Assembly (NCBI GenBank): GCA_029881725.1
Contig: JAOUMB010000005.1
Location: forward strand, 29,550 to 93,549
Source of the DNA: Nitrospirota bacterium
GTDB lineage: Bacteria > Nitrospirota > JACRHL01
DNA length: 64,000 nt
Direction: 5' to 3'
The notes below the pieces were generated by a model. It saw only the letters and a list, made by a program, of their open reading frames with translations, had not been told where the DNA came from and made no database searches. This document shows positions 37,508 to 45,630 of the stretch, piece by piece (the stretch's first letter is position 1; every line of letters begins with the position of its first letter). Both the position numbers and the translations under genes were made by a program.

Positions 37508-38140
37508 GTGGCTCGCTATACCGATTCCGTTTGCCGGCTGTGCCGGCGCGAAGGCGTCAAGCTGTTTTTGAAGGGTGACCGCTGCTTCAAGGAGAAGTGT
37601 GCGATCGACCGCCGGGCCTATATTCCGGGTCAGCACGGCCAGAGCCGTCGCCCGAAGAAGCCGTCCGATTATCAGGTTCAGTTGCGTGAGAAGCAGAAGA
37701 TCAAGCGCATGTACGGAATGCTCGAGAAGCAGTTCCGGAACCTGTACGAAAAGGCTGCCAAGCGACCGGGCATCACCGGTCACAACCTGATGGCCATGCT
37801 GGAAACCCGGCTGGACAGCGTGGTGTACCGGCTTGGTTTTGCCAAGAGTCGCGCCCAAGCCCGCCAGTTAGTCAACCACGGGCACGTGAAGGTCAACGGT
37901 CGCAAGGTGGACATCTCCTCCTACGCCGTGCGCGTGGGTGAGCAGATCACTGTCAAGGACAAGGCCCGCGAAAACGCATACGTGGCGGAGGCCATGGAGA
38001 GCGTTCTGGGTCGTGGTCTTCCGGCCTGGCTCAAGGTGGAGCCAGCGACGTTTACCGGGCACATGGCCCAGTGGCCGGAGCGCGACCAGATCGAGCAGGA
38101 AGTAAACGAACAGCTGGTGGTGGAGCTTTACTCCCGCTAG
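37508..38140 (+). CDS. rpsD: 30S ribosomal protein S4, zinc type
   Basis: The 210-residue S4 nucleates 30S assembly and in model species regulates the alpha operon. The N-terminus has CRLCRREGVKLFLKG...CFKEKC, a zinc-binding C+ arrangement, followed by the S4 RNA-binding domain (MLETRLDSVVYRLGFAKSRA, VNHGHVKVNGRKV). The start is GTG 37508. Confidence 0.97.
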   Translation: MARYTDSVCRLCRREGVKLFLKGDRCFKEKCAIDRRAYIPGQHGQSRRPKKPSDYQVQLREKQKIKRMYGMLEKQFRNLYEKAAKRPGITGHNLMAMLETRLDSVVYRLGFAKSRAQARQLVNHGHVKVNGRKVDISSYAVRVGEQITVKDKARENAYVAEAMESVLGRGLPAWLKVEPATFTGHMAQWPERDQIEQEVNEQLVVELYSR

Positions 38141-38211
38141 CCGGACGTGGGGCGCTATTGGTCCCCACGCTGTTGATACAAGCCGTACACGACGGAAAGG
38201 GATAGGGATTC

Positions 38212-39213
38212 ATGCTGATTCGTACGCCGGATTTTCAGTCCCCCACGGGTCTCGAGGTCGATCGGTCCACGCTGACCGCGACTTACGGAAAATTCTCCGC
38301 CGAACCGTTTGAGCGGGGCTTCGGCACCACCATCGGCAACGCGCTGCGGCGGGTGCTGCTTTCGTCCATTGCCGGTGCGGCGGTTACCCGCATTCGCATT
38401 GACGGTGCCCTGCACGAATTCACCAACATCCCGGGTGTGCGGGAGGACGTGACCGACATTGTCCTCAACATCAAGCAGCTGCGCCTTAAGGCCCACTCTC
38501 CGGCTGAGCACACCATCTCAGTGACCAAGCAGGGGCCGGGTGAGGTGACCGCCGCGGACATCAGCTGCCCGCCGGACGTGCAGGTGCTGAACTCCAACCT
38601 GGTGCTGGCCAACCTGAACGCCGATGCGGAATTCCGCATGGAGATGACGGTCAACACCGGTCGTGGTTATGTTCCCGCCCCGCTGAACAAGGTGGAGGGA
38701 GACCCGATCGGCATGGTTCCGGTGGACGCGATCTTCTCGCCGGTGCAGCGGGTCAATGTGAACATTGAGAACGCCCGTGTCGGTCACATCACCGACTATG
38801 ACAAGTTGACCCTCGAGGTGTGGACCGATGGCAGCGTGACTCCCGACGACGCTGTGGCATTTGCGGCCAAGATCCTCAAGGACGAGCTGACCATCTTCAT
38901 CAACTTCGATGAGGCGGAGCTGGCCCAGCAGCCGGTGCAGCCGGAGGCCACCAGCGAGTTGGGCCGCATGCTGTCCCGCCGCGTAAGTGAACTGGAATTG
39001 AGCGTGCGTGCCGCTAACTGCCTGAAGGGCGCCGGCATTGCCACGCTGGCCGAGTTGGTGCAGCGCACCGAGAACGAGATGCTGAAGACCAAGAACTTCG
39101 GAAAAAAATCGCTGGACGAGATCCGCGAAGTGCTCGAGGACATGGGTTTGCAGCTGGGTATGGACCTGTCCGGGGTGGATATCCCCGAGGCCGCCGTCGC
39201 CGAAGAGGCGTAG
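38212..39213 (+). CDS. rpoA: DNA-directed RNA polymerase subunit alpha
   Basis: This 333-residue subunit has an N-terminal dimerisation domain (PFERGFGTTIGNALRRVLLS) and a C-terminal domain (RRVSELELSVRAANCLKGAG, LKTKNFGKKSLDEIREVLED) that binds UP elements and activators. An acidic linker lies near residues 230-245. It is 71 bp after rpsD and is followed by a strong terminator. Confidence 0.98.
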   Translation: MLIRTPDFQSPTGLEVDRSTLTATYGKFSAEPFERGFGTTIGNALRRVLLSSIAGAAVTRIRIDGALHEFTNIPGVREDVTDIVLNIKQLRLKAHSPAEHTISVTKQGPGEVTAADISCPPDVQVLNSNLVLANLNADAEFRMEMTVNTGRGYVPAPLNKVEGDPIGMVPVDAIFSPVQRVNVNIENARVGHITDYDKLTLEVWTDGSVTPDDAVAFAAKILKDELTIFINFDEAELAQQPVQPEATSELGRMLSRRVSELELSVRAANCLKGAGIATLAELVQRTENEMLKTKNFGKKSLDEIREVLEDMGLQLGMDLSGVDIPEAAVAEEA

Positions 39214-39217
39214 GCGG

Positions 39218-39247
39218 GCTGGCCCGGAGCGGGCCCAGGTTTTTTTG
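39218..39247 (+). terminator. intrinsic terminator between rpoA and rplQ
   Basis: CTGGCCCG, loop GAG and CGGGCCCAG make a GC-rich stem with one bulge, followed directly by G and T7 (39240-39246), then more T residues. It lies five bases after the rpoA stop. Confidence 0.8.
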
Positions 39248-39281
39248 TTTTTTGCATAATAATTTCAGGTTGGTGTAGAAA

Positions 39282-39641
39282 ATGAGGCACAGAAAGGCAG
39301 GTCGCAAGTTCGGACGCAGCCATAGCCATCGCCGCGCGATGCTGCGCAACATGGCCAGCTCCCTGTTTCTTCACGGGCGGATCGAAACCACCCGGCAGAA
39401 GGCCAAGGAGATCCGTCCGATCGTCGAGAAGCTCATTACTCTGGGCCGCGCTGATACCGTGCACGCCCGCCGCCTGGCCGCCGCCTACCTGCGCGGCAAG
39501 GGGCCGGTACAGGTTTTGTTCGACGAGGTGGCGCCCCGCTTTATGGACCGCCCCGGTGGCTACACCCGCATCATCCCCACCCGCCAGCGCGTCGGCGACG
39601 CCGCCGAAATGGCTGTGCTGGAGTTGGTGGAGCAAGGCTGA
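39282..39641 (+). CDS. rplQ: 50S ribosomal protein L17
   Basis: The 119-residue L17 is at the tunnel exit: MRHRKAGRKFGRSHSHRRAM, LRNMASSLFLHGRIETT and TRIIPTRQRVGDAAEMAVLE. It normally co-transcribes with rpoA, but here a terminator intervenes. An AT-rich stretch with CATAAT (39255-39260) just upstream could supply a separate -10, or partial read-through feeds it. Confidence 0.97.
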   Translation: MRHRKAGRKFGRSHSHRRAMLRNMASSLFLHGRIETTRQKAKEIRPIVEKLITLGRADTVHARRLAAAYLRGKGPVQVLFDEVAPRFMDRPGGYTRIIPTRQRVGDAAEMAVLELVEQG

Positions 39642-39681
39642 TCCAGGCTGCCAGCGGCAGCCTCCGCGCCGTGTCGATGCC

Positions 39682-40110
39682 ATGTACGAAGTGACCATCG
39701 AAACGGCTTTTTCCGGCGCACATCTCCTGAGGGGATACGCCGGAAAATGTGGGGGGTTGCACGGGCACAACTGGAAGGTTGTGGTCACTGCCGCATCCGA
39801 CCGGTTGGACGAGGTGGGCATGGCCCTCGACTTCGCCTCCCTCAAGGAGCAGACCCGCGAGGTGCTGGCCCAGGTAGACCACACCTACCTGAATGAAGTC
39901 TTCCCCTTTACCGAGATCAACCCGACGGCGGAAAACATCGCCCGCTGGGTGTGTGAAATGTTGACCAAGCACGTGGCGGACGAGCGAATCGTTATCCGCC
40001 GTGTGATGGTCTGGGAATCCGACAACGCCGCCGCCACGTACATCCCGCACAAGGACTCCCTGTCCATCGCGGCAAGCCTGGCGGACGGCTCCGCAAATAA
40101 AAAGGCATAG
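39682..40110 (+). CDS. queD: 6-carboxy-5,6,7,8-tetrahydropterin synthase (QueD-like)
   Basis: The 142-residue PTPS-fold enzyme converts dihydroneopterin triphosphate on the way to queuosine. Zinc histidines: one in [10 protein letters not shown] and two in GLHGHNWKV, with the catalytic cysteine in KCGGLHGH, which is the QueD rather than the PTPS spacing. [20 protein letters not shown] carries the catalytic Asp/His. It is 40 bp after rplQ. Confidence 0.9.
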   Translation: MYEVTIETAFSGAHLLRGYAGKCGGLHGHNWKVVVTAASDRLDEVGMALDFASLKEQTREVLAQVDHTYLNEVFPFTEINPTAENIARWVCEMLTKHVADERIVIRRVMVWESDNAAATYIPHKDSLSIAASLADGSANKKA

Positions 40111-40120
40111 GAATCGCACC

Positions 40121-40534
40121 ATGGAACGTACCCTTTCGATCATCAAGCCGGACGGCGTCTCCCGCAACCTGATCGGCGACATCGTCAGCCGCTTCGAGAA
40201 GGCGGGCCTGCGTGTGGCCGCCATGAAGAAGATCCAGCTTACTGAAAAGACCGCCGGGGATTTCTACGGCGTGCACCGGGAGCGCCCGTTCTTCAAGGAT
40301 CTGGTGTCGTTCATGATCTCCGGTCCGGTGGTGGTGATGGCCTTGGAGGGGGATAACGCAATCGCCAAGAACCGCGAATTGATGGGCGCCACCAACCCAA
40401 AGGAGGCGGCCCCAGGCAGCATTCGCGCCGACTTTGCCGAGAGCATCGACGCCAACACGGTGCACGGCTCCGACGGCCCGGATACTGCCGCCGAGGAAAT
40501 TGCGTTCTTTTTCCGTCCCGACGAAATCCTGTAG
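40121..40534 (+). CDS. ndk: nucleoside diphosphate kinase
   Basis: The 137-residue enzyme exchanges phosphate between nucleoside triphosphates and diphosphates. Phosphohistidine motif [12 protein letters not shown], plus [17 protein letters not shown] and [17 protein letters not shown]. It has the usual length and is 10 bp after queD. Confidence 0.97.
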   Translation: MERTLSIIKPDGVSRNLIGDIVSRFEKAGLRVAAMKKIQLTEKTAGDFYGVHRERPFFKDLVSFMISGPVVVMALEGDNAIAKNRELMGATNPKEAAPGSIRADFAESIDANTVHGSDGPDTAAEEIAFFFRPDEIL

Positions 40535-40584
40535 CATGACGCGGCGCCGCCCCCATTCGGGCGGCCCGTTATGAGGGGGAGCCG

Positions 40585-40968
40585 ATGGCTGAGTCAGTCC
40601 GTTTCACCCGTGACCACGAGTGGGCCCGGAACGAGGGCGAACGGGTGGTGGTCGGCATCACCGACTACGCCCAGGACGCCTTGGGCGACATTGTGTTTGT
40701 GGATCTTCCCGAGGCCGGACGGGTGGTTGCCGCCGGTGACGAGGTGGCCGAAGTGGAGTCCACCAAGACCGTTTCTGCGGTAATGGCCCCGCTGGCTGGA
40801 GAAATTCTGGAGGTCAACGGCGCATTGGCGGCGCAGCCGGAGGTAATCAACGGCGATCCGTTTGGGAAAGGGTGGTTGTTCACCTTGCGCCCGGCCGACC
40901 CCGCCACACTGGACGAATTGATGGATGAAACCGCGTACCGGGCCTATGTGGAGGAACTTTCCCGGTAA
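40585..40968 (+). CDS. gcvH: glycine cleavage system H protein
   Basis: The 127-residue lipoyl carrier has the lipoylation lysine in EVESTKTVSAVMAPLAG and the typical start RFTRDHEWARNEGERVVVGI with GDIVFVDLP. No gcvT or gcvP is present nearby, so this H protein is separate from the rest of the glycine cleavage system. Its 3' end overlaps a small membrane-protein frame. Confidence 0.95.
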   Translation: MAESVRFTRDHEWARNEGERVVVGITDYAQDALGDIVFVDLPEAGRVVAAGDEVAEVESTKTVSAVMAPLAGEILEVNGALAAQPEVINGDPFGKGWLFTLRPADPATLDELMDETAYRAYVEELSR

Positions 40969-41092
40969 CGCATTGTGGGCGCGCGCCGGGCTTCTGGCCC
41001 TGTTCCTGCTGCTGATGGCAGCCCTCAACGGGTGGCTGGCGGAACGGCAGGAAGCCGGGCGGCAGGCCGTAACCGATCAGGGGATGCCGTGA
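40946..41092 (+). CDS. 48-residue single-span membrane protein, unknown
   Basis: A 49-codon frame starts at ATG 40946 inside the end of gcvH and stops at TGA 41090-41092, which overlaps the tyrS GTG start as GTGA. The product has a basic N-terminus (MWRNFPGNALWARAG), a 17-residue hydrophobic span (LLALFLLLMAALNGWLA) and a polar tail (ERQEAGRQAVTDQGMP). The membrane-protein pattern and the gene overlaps on both sides argue it is translated. It resembles short inner-membrane proteins in layout only; no family is recognised. Confidence 0.5.
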   Translation: MWRNFPGNALWARAGLLALFLLLMAALNGWLAERQEAGRQAVTDQGMP

Positions 41093-42285
41093 CCGACATC
41101 GACAGGCAACTGGAAGTCCTCACCCGGGGCTGTGTGGAGGCCCTTCCGGAAGGGGCCCTGGCCGAGCAACTCAAGGCCGCCGCCAAAGAGGGCCGCTCCC
41201 TGTCCGTCAAGGCCGGGTTCGACCCCACCGCGCCGGACATCCACCTGGGGCACACGGTGCTGCTTCATCAACTGGCCCGGTTCCAGCAACTGGGCCACCA
41301 GGTGATCCTGCTGATCGGCGATTTCACCGCCCGCATCGGTGACCCCACCGGCCGTTCCGAAACCCGTCCCCAACTGACCAACGAAAAAATTCAGGAAAAC
41401 ACCCGCACCTATACGGAGCAGGTATTTAAGGTGCTTGACCCGCAACGGACCCGGGTGGTGTTTAACGCCGACTGGCTGGCCAAAATGGGGCTGGCCGAAC
41501 TGATCGCCCTGTGCGCCCGCTACAATGTGGCGCCCATGATGACCCGTGACGACTTTTCCAAGCGCTACAAGGAAGGCCAGCCCATCGCCATCCACGAGTT
41601 TCTGTATCCCCTCATGCAGGGGTACGATTCCGTGGAACTGAAGCCGGATGTAGAGTTGGGGGGCACCGACCAGAAATTCAATCTGCTGGTGGGACGCGAC
41701 CTGATGAAGGCTTATGGCCAGACGCCTCAGTCGGTGATGACCATGCCACTGCTTGAAGGTACCGATGGCGTGCGCAAGATGAGCAAGTCGTTCGGAAACT
41801 ACATCGGCGTGTCCGAACCTCCGGAGGAGATATTCGGCAAGGTGATGTCGATTTCCGACGAACTCATGCGCCGTTACATCGAACTGCTCACCGACTGGGA
41901 TCTGGCCACCGTGGATGGCGGGCATCCCATGGAATTGAAAAAAAAGCTGGCCGCCACCATTGTGGAACGCTACCACGGCGCGGTAGCTGCGGAGCAGGCA
42001 GCGGCGGCCTTTGAGGCACGTTTCAGCCGGGGTGAGGTGCCCGAGGATCTGGAAGAGGTCACCGTTACCGGCGACGGCGCCGACATCTGGCTTCCGCAAC
42101 TGCTGGCCGACGCCGGACTGGTGCCGTCCAACTCCGAGGGGCGGCGCCGCATCCAGTCGGGAGCGGTGCAGGTGGATGGCGAAAAGGTATCCGATGCCCA
42201 GGCGCGGATCCCGGCCGGTGGGCCGTATGTGGTACGTGCCGGAAAGCGTGCCATGAAGCGGGTGACCGTGCGGTCCGGGGGCTGA
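41089..42285 (+). CDS. tyrS: tyrosyl-tRNA synthetase
   Basis: This 398-residue class I synthetase has HLGHT in PDIHLGHTVLLHQ, the tyrosine site LMQGYDSVELKPDVELGGTD, KMSKSFGNYIGV, and a C-terminal S4 RNA-binding domain (RRRIQSGAVQVDGEKV). The start is GTG 41089; the upstream in-frame extension to 40975 reads as low-complexity and is replaced by the small membrane protein in another frame. Confidence 0.96.
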   Translation: MTDIDRQLEVLTRGCVEALPEGALAEQLKAAAKEGRSLSVKAGFDPTAPDIHLGHTVLLHQLARFQQLGHQVILLIGDFTARIGDPTGRSETRPQLTNEKIQENTRTYTEQVFKVLDPQRTRVVFNADWLAKMGLAELIALCARYNVAPMMTRDDFSKRYKEGQPIAIHEFLYPLMQGYDSVELKPDVELGGTDQKFNLLVGRDLMKAYGQTPQSVMTMPLLEGTDGVRKMSKSFGNYIGVSEPPEEIFGKVMSISDELMRRYIELLTDWDLATVDGGHPMELKKKLAATIVERYHGAVAAEQAAAAFEARFSRGEVPEDLEEVTVTGDGADIWLPQLLADAGLVPSNSEGRRRIQSGAVQVDGEKVSDAQARIPAGGPYVVRAGKRAMKRVTVRSGG

Positions 42286-42288
42286 CGG

Positions 42289-43152
42289 GTGGCCCTGTGC
42301 AGCATGACCGGCTTCGGCGCGGCCGAGGAAGGGGCGTTGGCGGTCGAGATCCGTACCGTGAATCACCGCTACCTTGACCCGCACCTGCGTCTTCCCCGGG
42401 AGTGCGCCATATTTGAGCCCGAGGTGCGCGCGCTGGTGGCCCGCCACCTGCGGCGCGGCCGGGTGGAACTGAGCGCCCGACTGGGTGGTATCGGTTCCAA
42501 CGGAATTTTCCGGGTGGATCGGGAACAGGCCGAGAAATATCTGGATGCGGTGCGCCACCTGCATATGGAAGGGTCGCCACATACGGTGGATTTGGCCGCC
42601 CTGCTGGCCTTGCCAGGGGTGCTGGTGCCGGAAGTGCTGCAACAGGACCCGGAGGTCCTGAAGCCGATGTTGTTGGGAGCGGTGGAGAGGGCCTGTGTGC
42701 AACTGTCGGCTATGCGCCGCGAGGAGGGGGCGGCACTGGAGGCGGAGTTGCGGGAACGCCTGGCGGCCATCACCCAGGCCACGGCGCGGCTGCGCGAGCG
42801 CGCCCCGCAGTCGGCCCAGGCGGCGGGCCAGCGGTTGCGTGAGCGGGTGGCGGGATTGGCCGGTGAAGTGGGCGTGGATGCGATCCGCATTGCCCAAGAG
42901 GCGGCGATCCTAGCCGAACGGGCTGACGTGACGGAGGAATTGATTCGTCTGGCCAGTCACTTGGAACAGTTCGCCACGGCCCTGGACAGTGACGAGCCGG
43001 CTGGGCGCACCCTGGATTTTTTGCTGGTGGAGATGAATCGGGAGGCCAACACCACCGGCGCCAAGTGCCAGGACGCGGAGATGTCCCGCGAGGTGGTATT
43101 CGTGAAGGGCGAAATCGAAAAGCTGCGGGAGCAGGTGCAGAATGTCGAGTAA
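42289..43152 (+). CDS. yicC: YicC/YloC-family endoribonuclease
   Basis: The 287-residue protein has SMTGFGAAE at the start, EIRTVNHRYLDPHLRLPREC and the strongly conserved C-terminal GRTLDFLLVEMNREANTTGA with KCQDAEMSREVVFVKGEIEK. Family members are stress-linked endoribonucleases. The start is GTG 42289. Its end overlaps gmk by 11 bases, and a yicC-gmk-rpoZ-coaBC order is widely conserved. Confidence 0.93.
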   Translation: MALCSMTGFGAAEEGALAVEIRTVNHRYLDPHLRLPRECAIFEPEVRALVARHLRRGRVELSARLGGIGSNGIFRVDREQAEKYLDAVRHLHMEGSPHTVDLAALLALPGVLVPEVLQQDPEVLKPMLLGAVERACVQLSAMRREEGAALEAELRERLAAITQATARLRERAPQSAQAAGQRLRERVAGLAGEVGVDAIRIAQEAAILAERADVTEELIRLASHLEQFATALDSDEPAGRTLDFLLVEMNREANTTGAKCQDAEMSREVVFVKGEIEKLREQVQNVE

Positions 43153-43777
43153 TCCGCTGTGGGAAGTGCGCCGGGGACTGCTGGTGGCCGTGGCCGCCCC
43201 GTCCGGCGCGGGCAAGACCACCCTCTGCGTGCGAATGACCGAGCGCTTTAAAAACCTGCGCTATGCCATAAGCTGTACCACCCGCCCACCCCGCGAGGGC
43301 GAGGTGGATGGGGAGCATTACCATTTTGTCAGCCAGACCCGCTTCAAGGAAATGGTCGATCAGGGGGCTTTTCTGGAATGGGCCGTGGTGCACGGCAACT
43401 TCTATGGCACCCCCCACGCCGAGGTGAAGGCCATGCGCGACCAAGGCGGCGATGTGCTGCTGGATCTGGACGTGCAGGGAGTGGCCAGCATCCGCAGGCT
43501 GGAGCGGGTGGACGGGGTATTCTGCCTGATACTGCCCCCCTCCCAGGAGGCCCTGCGCCAGAGGCTGGTCACCCGGGGAAAGGACACAGAGGACGAAATC
43601 GAACGGCGCATGACCATCGCCGTCAAGGAGATCGCCCAGGTGGACCTGTTTGACTATGTGATCGTGAATGACGATCTGGACGACGCCACCCGACAACTGG
43701 AGTCCATTATCCGCGCTGAACACACCCGGCGCGAAAGACTGCGCAAGGACTGGTTCCGGACCACCTTTTTCCCGTAG
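43142..43777 (+). CDS. gmk: guanylate kinase
   Basis: The 211-residue enzyme phosphorylates GMP. P-loop APSGAGKTTLC, GMP-binding SCTTRPPREGEVDGEHYHFV and VLLDLDVQG. The order yicC-gmk-rpoZ-coaBC supports the call. Confidence 0.96.
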   Translation: MSSNPLWEVRRGLLVAVAAPSGAGKTTLCVRMTERFKNLRYAISCTTRPPREGEVDGEHYHFVSQTRFKEMVDQGAFLEWAVVHGNFYGTPHAEVKAMRDQGGDVLLDLDVQGVASIRRLERVDGVFCLILPPSQEALRQRLVTRGKDTEDEIERRMTIAVKEIAQVDLFDYVIVNDDLDDATRQLESIIRAEHTRRERLRKDWFRTTFFP

Positions 43778-43808
43778 AATAACGGTTTACCGCAAGGAGC
43801 GAGATTAC

Positions 43809-44213
43809 ATGAAAGACGTTATCAGTCTACCGCTGGAAACTCCAGGCCCGGGCCTGGACAGCAAATACCGCTTGGCAGTGGTGGCCGCGCAACGTGCGGT
43901 GCAGATCAGCAAGCTGGGCCGTTTTCAGTCCAGCCGTGGCTACCGCAAGGCCACCAGCGAGGCGATTGCCGAGTTCCAGGAGGGTATCGTGCCGTTCTTT
44001 GTGGGCGAAAAGGCCATTGAGGCCCGCCACAAGGATGAGGAAACCTACAAGCAACTCCTGTCTGAAGCCCGCGAGTCCTACGTGGACGAAGAGGGCAACG
44101 CGGTGTTCGGCCCGTCCGGCGCCCCGCGTATGCATCAGCCCCGCCAGGCTGCGCCTGCCCCCGCCCCGGAGGCTCCCGCGCCGCTGTTTCCCGAGAGCGC
44201 TGATTCCGAGTAA
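43809..44213 (+). CDS. rpoZ: probable RNA polymerase omega subunit, divergent
   Basis: The 134-residue protein starts at ATG 43809. Residues about 17-63 fit omega: DSKYRLAVVAAQRAVQISKL corresponds to the family's RFxLVLxAAxRARQL, and ATSEAIAEFQEGIVPF to the TxxALxEIxxGxI helix. The typical N-terminal MARVTVEDC is absent, and the Pro/Ala tail (residues 105-134) is extra. Position directly after gmk and before coaBC is the canonical rpoZ slot. The protein is too diverged to call from sequence alone, so context carries much of the assignment. Confidence 0.7.
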   Translation: MKDVISLPLETPGPGLDSKYRLAVVAAQRAVQISKLGRFQSSRGYRKATSEAIAEFQEGIVPFFVGEKAIEARHKDEETYKQLLSEARESYVDEEGNAVFGPSGAPRMHQPRQAAPAPAPEAPAPLFPESADSE

Positions 44214-44218
44214 CGGAC

Positions 44219-44242
44219 ACGGGCGGACCCGCGTCCGCCCGT
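44219..44242. terminator. perfect 10-bp hairpin after rpoZ, no T-run
   Basis: ACGGGCGGAC, loop CCGC and GTCCGCCCGT pair perfectly three bases after the omega stop. Without a T-run it may be a weak terminator or an mRNA-stabilising hairpin. Confidence 0.4.
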
Positions 44243-44269
44243 GAACCGGCTCCGGGAGGCCCACCCCCC

Positions 44270-45519
44270 ATGCTTCAGCCCACGGTCCAGACCCTGCGCG
44301 GACGCACCGTGTTGGTGGGGGTATGCGGTAGTGTGGCTGCCTACAAGGCGGTTTTTCTGGTGCGCCGACTGACCGAGGCGGGCGCCCGCGTGCAGGTGGT
44401 GCTTACCGCCGCCGCCACCCGCTTCGTCACTCCCCTCACTTTTGAGTCGGTTTCCGGTCGGCCGGTGATCTGCGACCTGTACGATCTGCCCGCCAATCGC
44501 CACATCGAACTGGGTGAAAGCGCCGATCTGGCGGTCATCGCTCCCGCCACCGCCAACCTGCTGGCACGTCACGCTCACGGTCAGGCGGACGACGCCCTCA
44601 CCACCCTGCTGCTGGCCCTGCGCGGCCCCTTGTTGCTGGCTCCGGCCATGGACGGCGGCATGTGGGAGCACCCCGCCACCCAGGCCAATATGGATCTTCT
44701 GAAATCCCGCGGGGTCCACATGGTCGGTCCCGAACACGGCCCCCTGGCCTCCGGGCTGGTGGCCACCGGGCGCATGGCCGAGCCGGATACCATTCTCGCC
44801 GCGGCGTGTGAACTGCTGGGCAACGCATCGGTTTTCACAAAAAATCCGGCGGGCGATCTGGCCGGTCATCGGGTTCTGGTTACCGCTGGTCCCACCCGAG
44901 AGCACCTTGACCCGGTGCGCTTTATCTCCAATCCGTCCACAGGGCGCATGGGGTTTGCGGTAGCCGAACAGGCGGCACGGCGTGGCGCGGAGGTCACCCT
45001 GATTGCCGGTCCCACTCACCTGCCCACCCCAAACGGTGTGACCCGTCTGGACGTGGTTACCGCCAAGCAGATGCAGCAGGCGGTGTTGAGCATGTGGGAG
45101 ACGCCACGGTGCTGGTGATGGCTGCGGCGGTTTCCGATTTTCGCCCGCGGACCGTGCACGCGCACAAGGTGAAAAAGGGCGATGCGGAGCAGGCGGTGGC
45201 CCTGGAGCGTACCGACGACATCCTTAAAGGACTGGATGCCCACGCCCCCGCCGGACTGATCCGGGTCGGTTTTGCCGCCGAAACCCGCGATCTGGAGGCC
45301 CATGCCCGCGCCAAACGGGCGGCCAAGCGTCTTGATTTGATGGTGGCCAACGATGTGACCGAGCCGGGGGCCGGTTTTGCCTCGGAAACCAACCGGGTGT
45401 TGCTGATCGATGCCGACGGGAAGGAGCAGACCCTCTCCACCCGCCCGAAGCACGAAGTGGCCGACGCCATTCTGGACCGCATCGTTGGCCTGCTTCCGCC
45501 TCTGTCCCGCTCCGCCTGA
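44270..45519 (+). pseudogene. coaBC: phosphopantothenoylcysteine decarboxylase/ligase, one-base frameshift
   Basis: The CoaC half (GVCGSVAAYKAVFLVRRL, the APATANLLAR segment, PAMDGGMWEHPATQ) and the start of CoaB (RFISNPSTGRMGFAVAEQAA) read in one frame to 45118. From 45094 the rest of CoaB continues in another frame (DATVLVMAAAVSDFRP, AHKVKKG, LMVANDVTEPGAGFASETNR). Inserting one G near 45088 joins them as QAVLEHVGDATVLVMAAAVSDF across the break. The break is inside CoaB, so the two frames are not natural domains. The bifunctional enzyme makes 4'-phosphopantetheine for coenzyme A and is normally essential; a sequencing error is a serious alternative. Confidence 0.85.
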
Positions 45520-45556
45520 AAATGGCTGCAATGCGGGCATCGGCGCCGGATTGCAG

Positions 45557-45585
45557 TTCAACCGGCCATGCGCATGGGGTATAAT
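45557..45585 (+). promoter_or_regulatory. candidate ilvE promoter
   Basis: A perfect TATAAT lies at 45580-45585, 17 bp after a weak -35 (TTCAAC, 45557-45562) and 45 bp before the ilvE start. It falls in the gap after coaBC. Confidence 0.55.
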
Positions 45586-45630
45586 TCCCCTCCTTTTGTT
45601 TCAACCCGCTAGCGTGTCTGGAGTGTGGTC

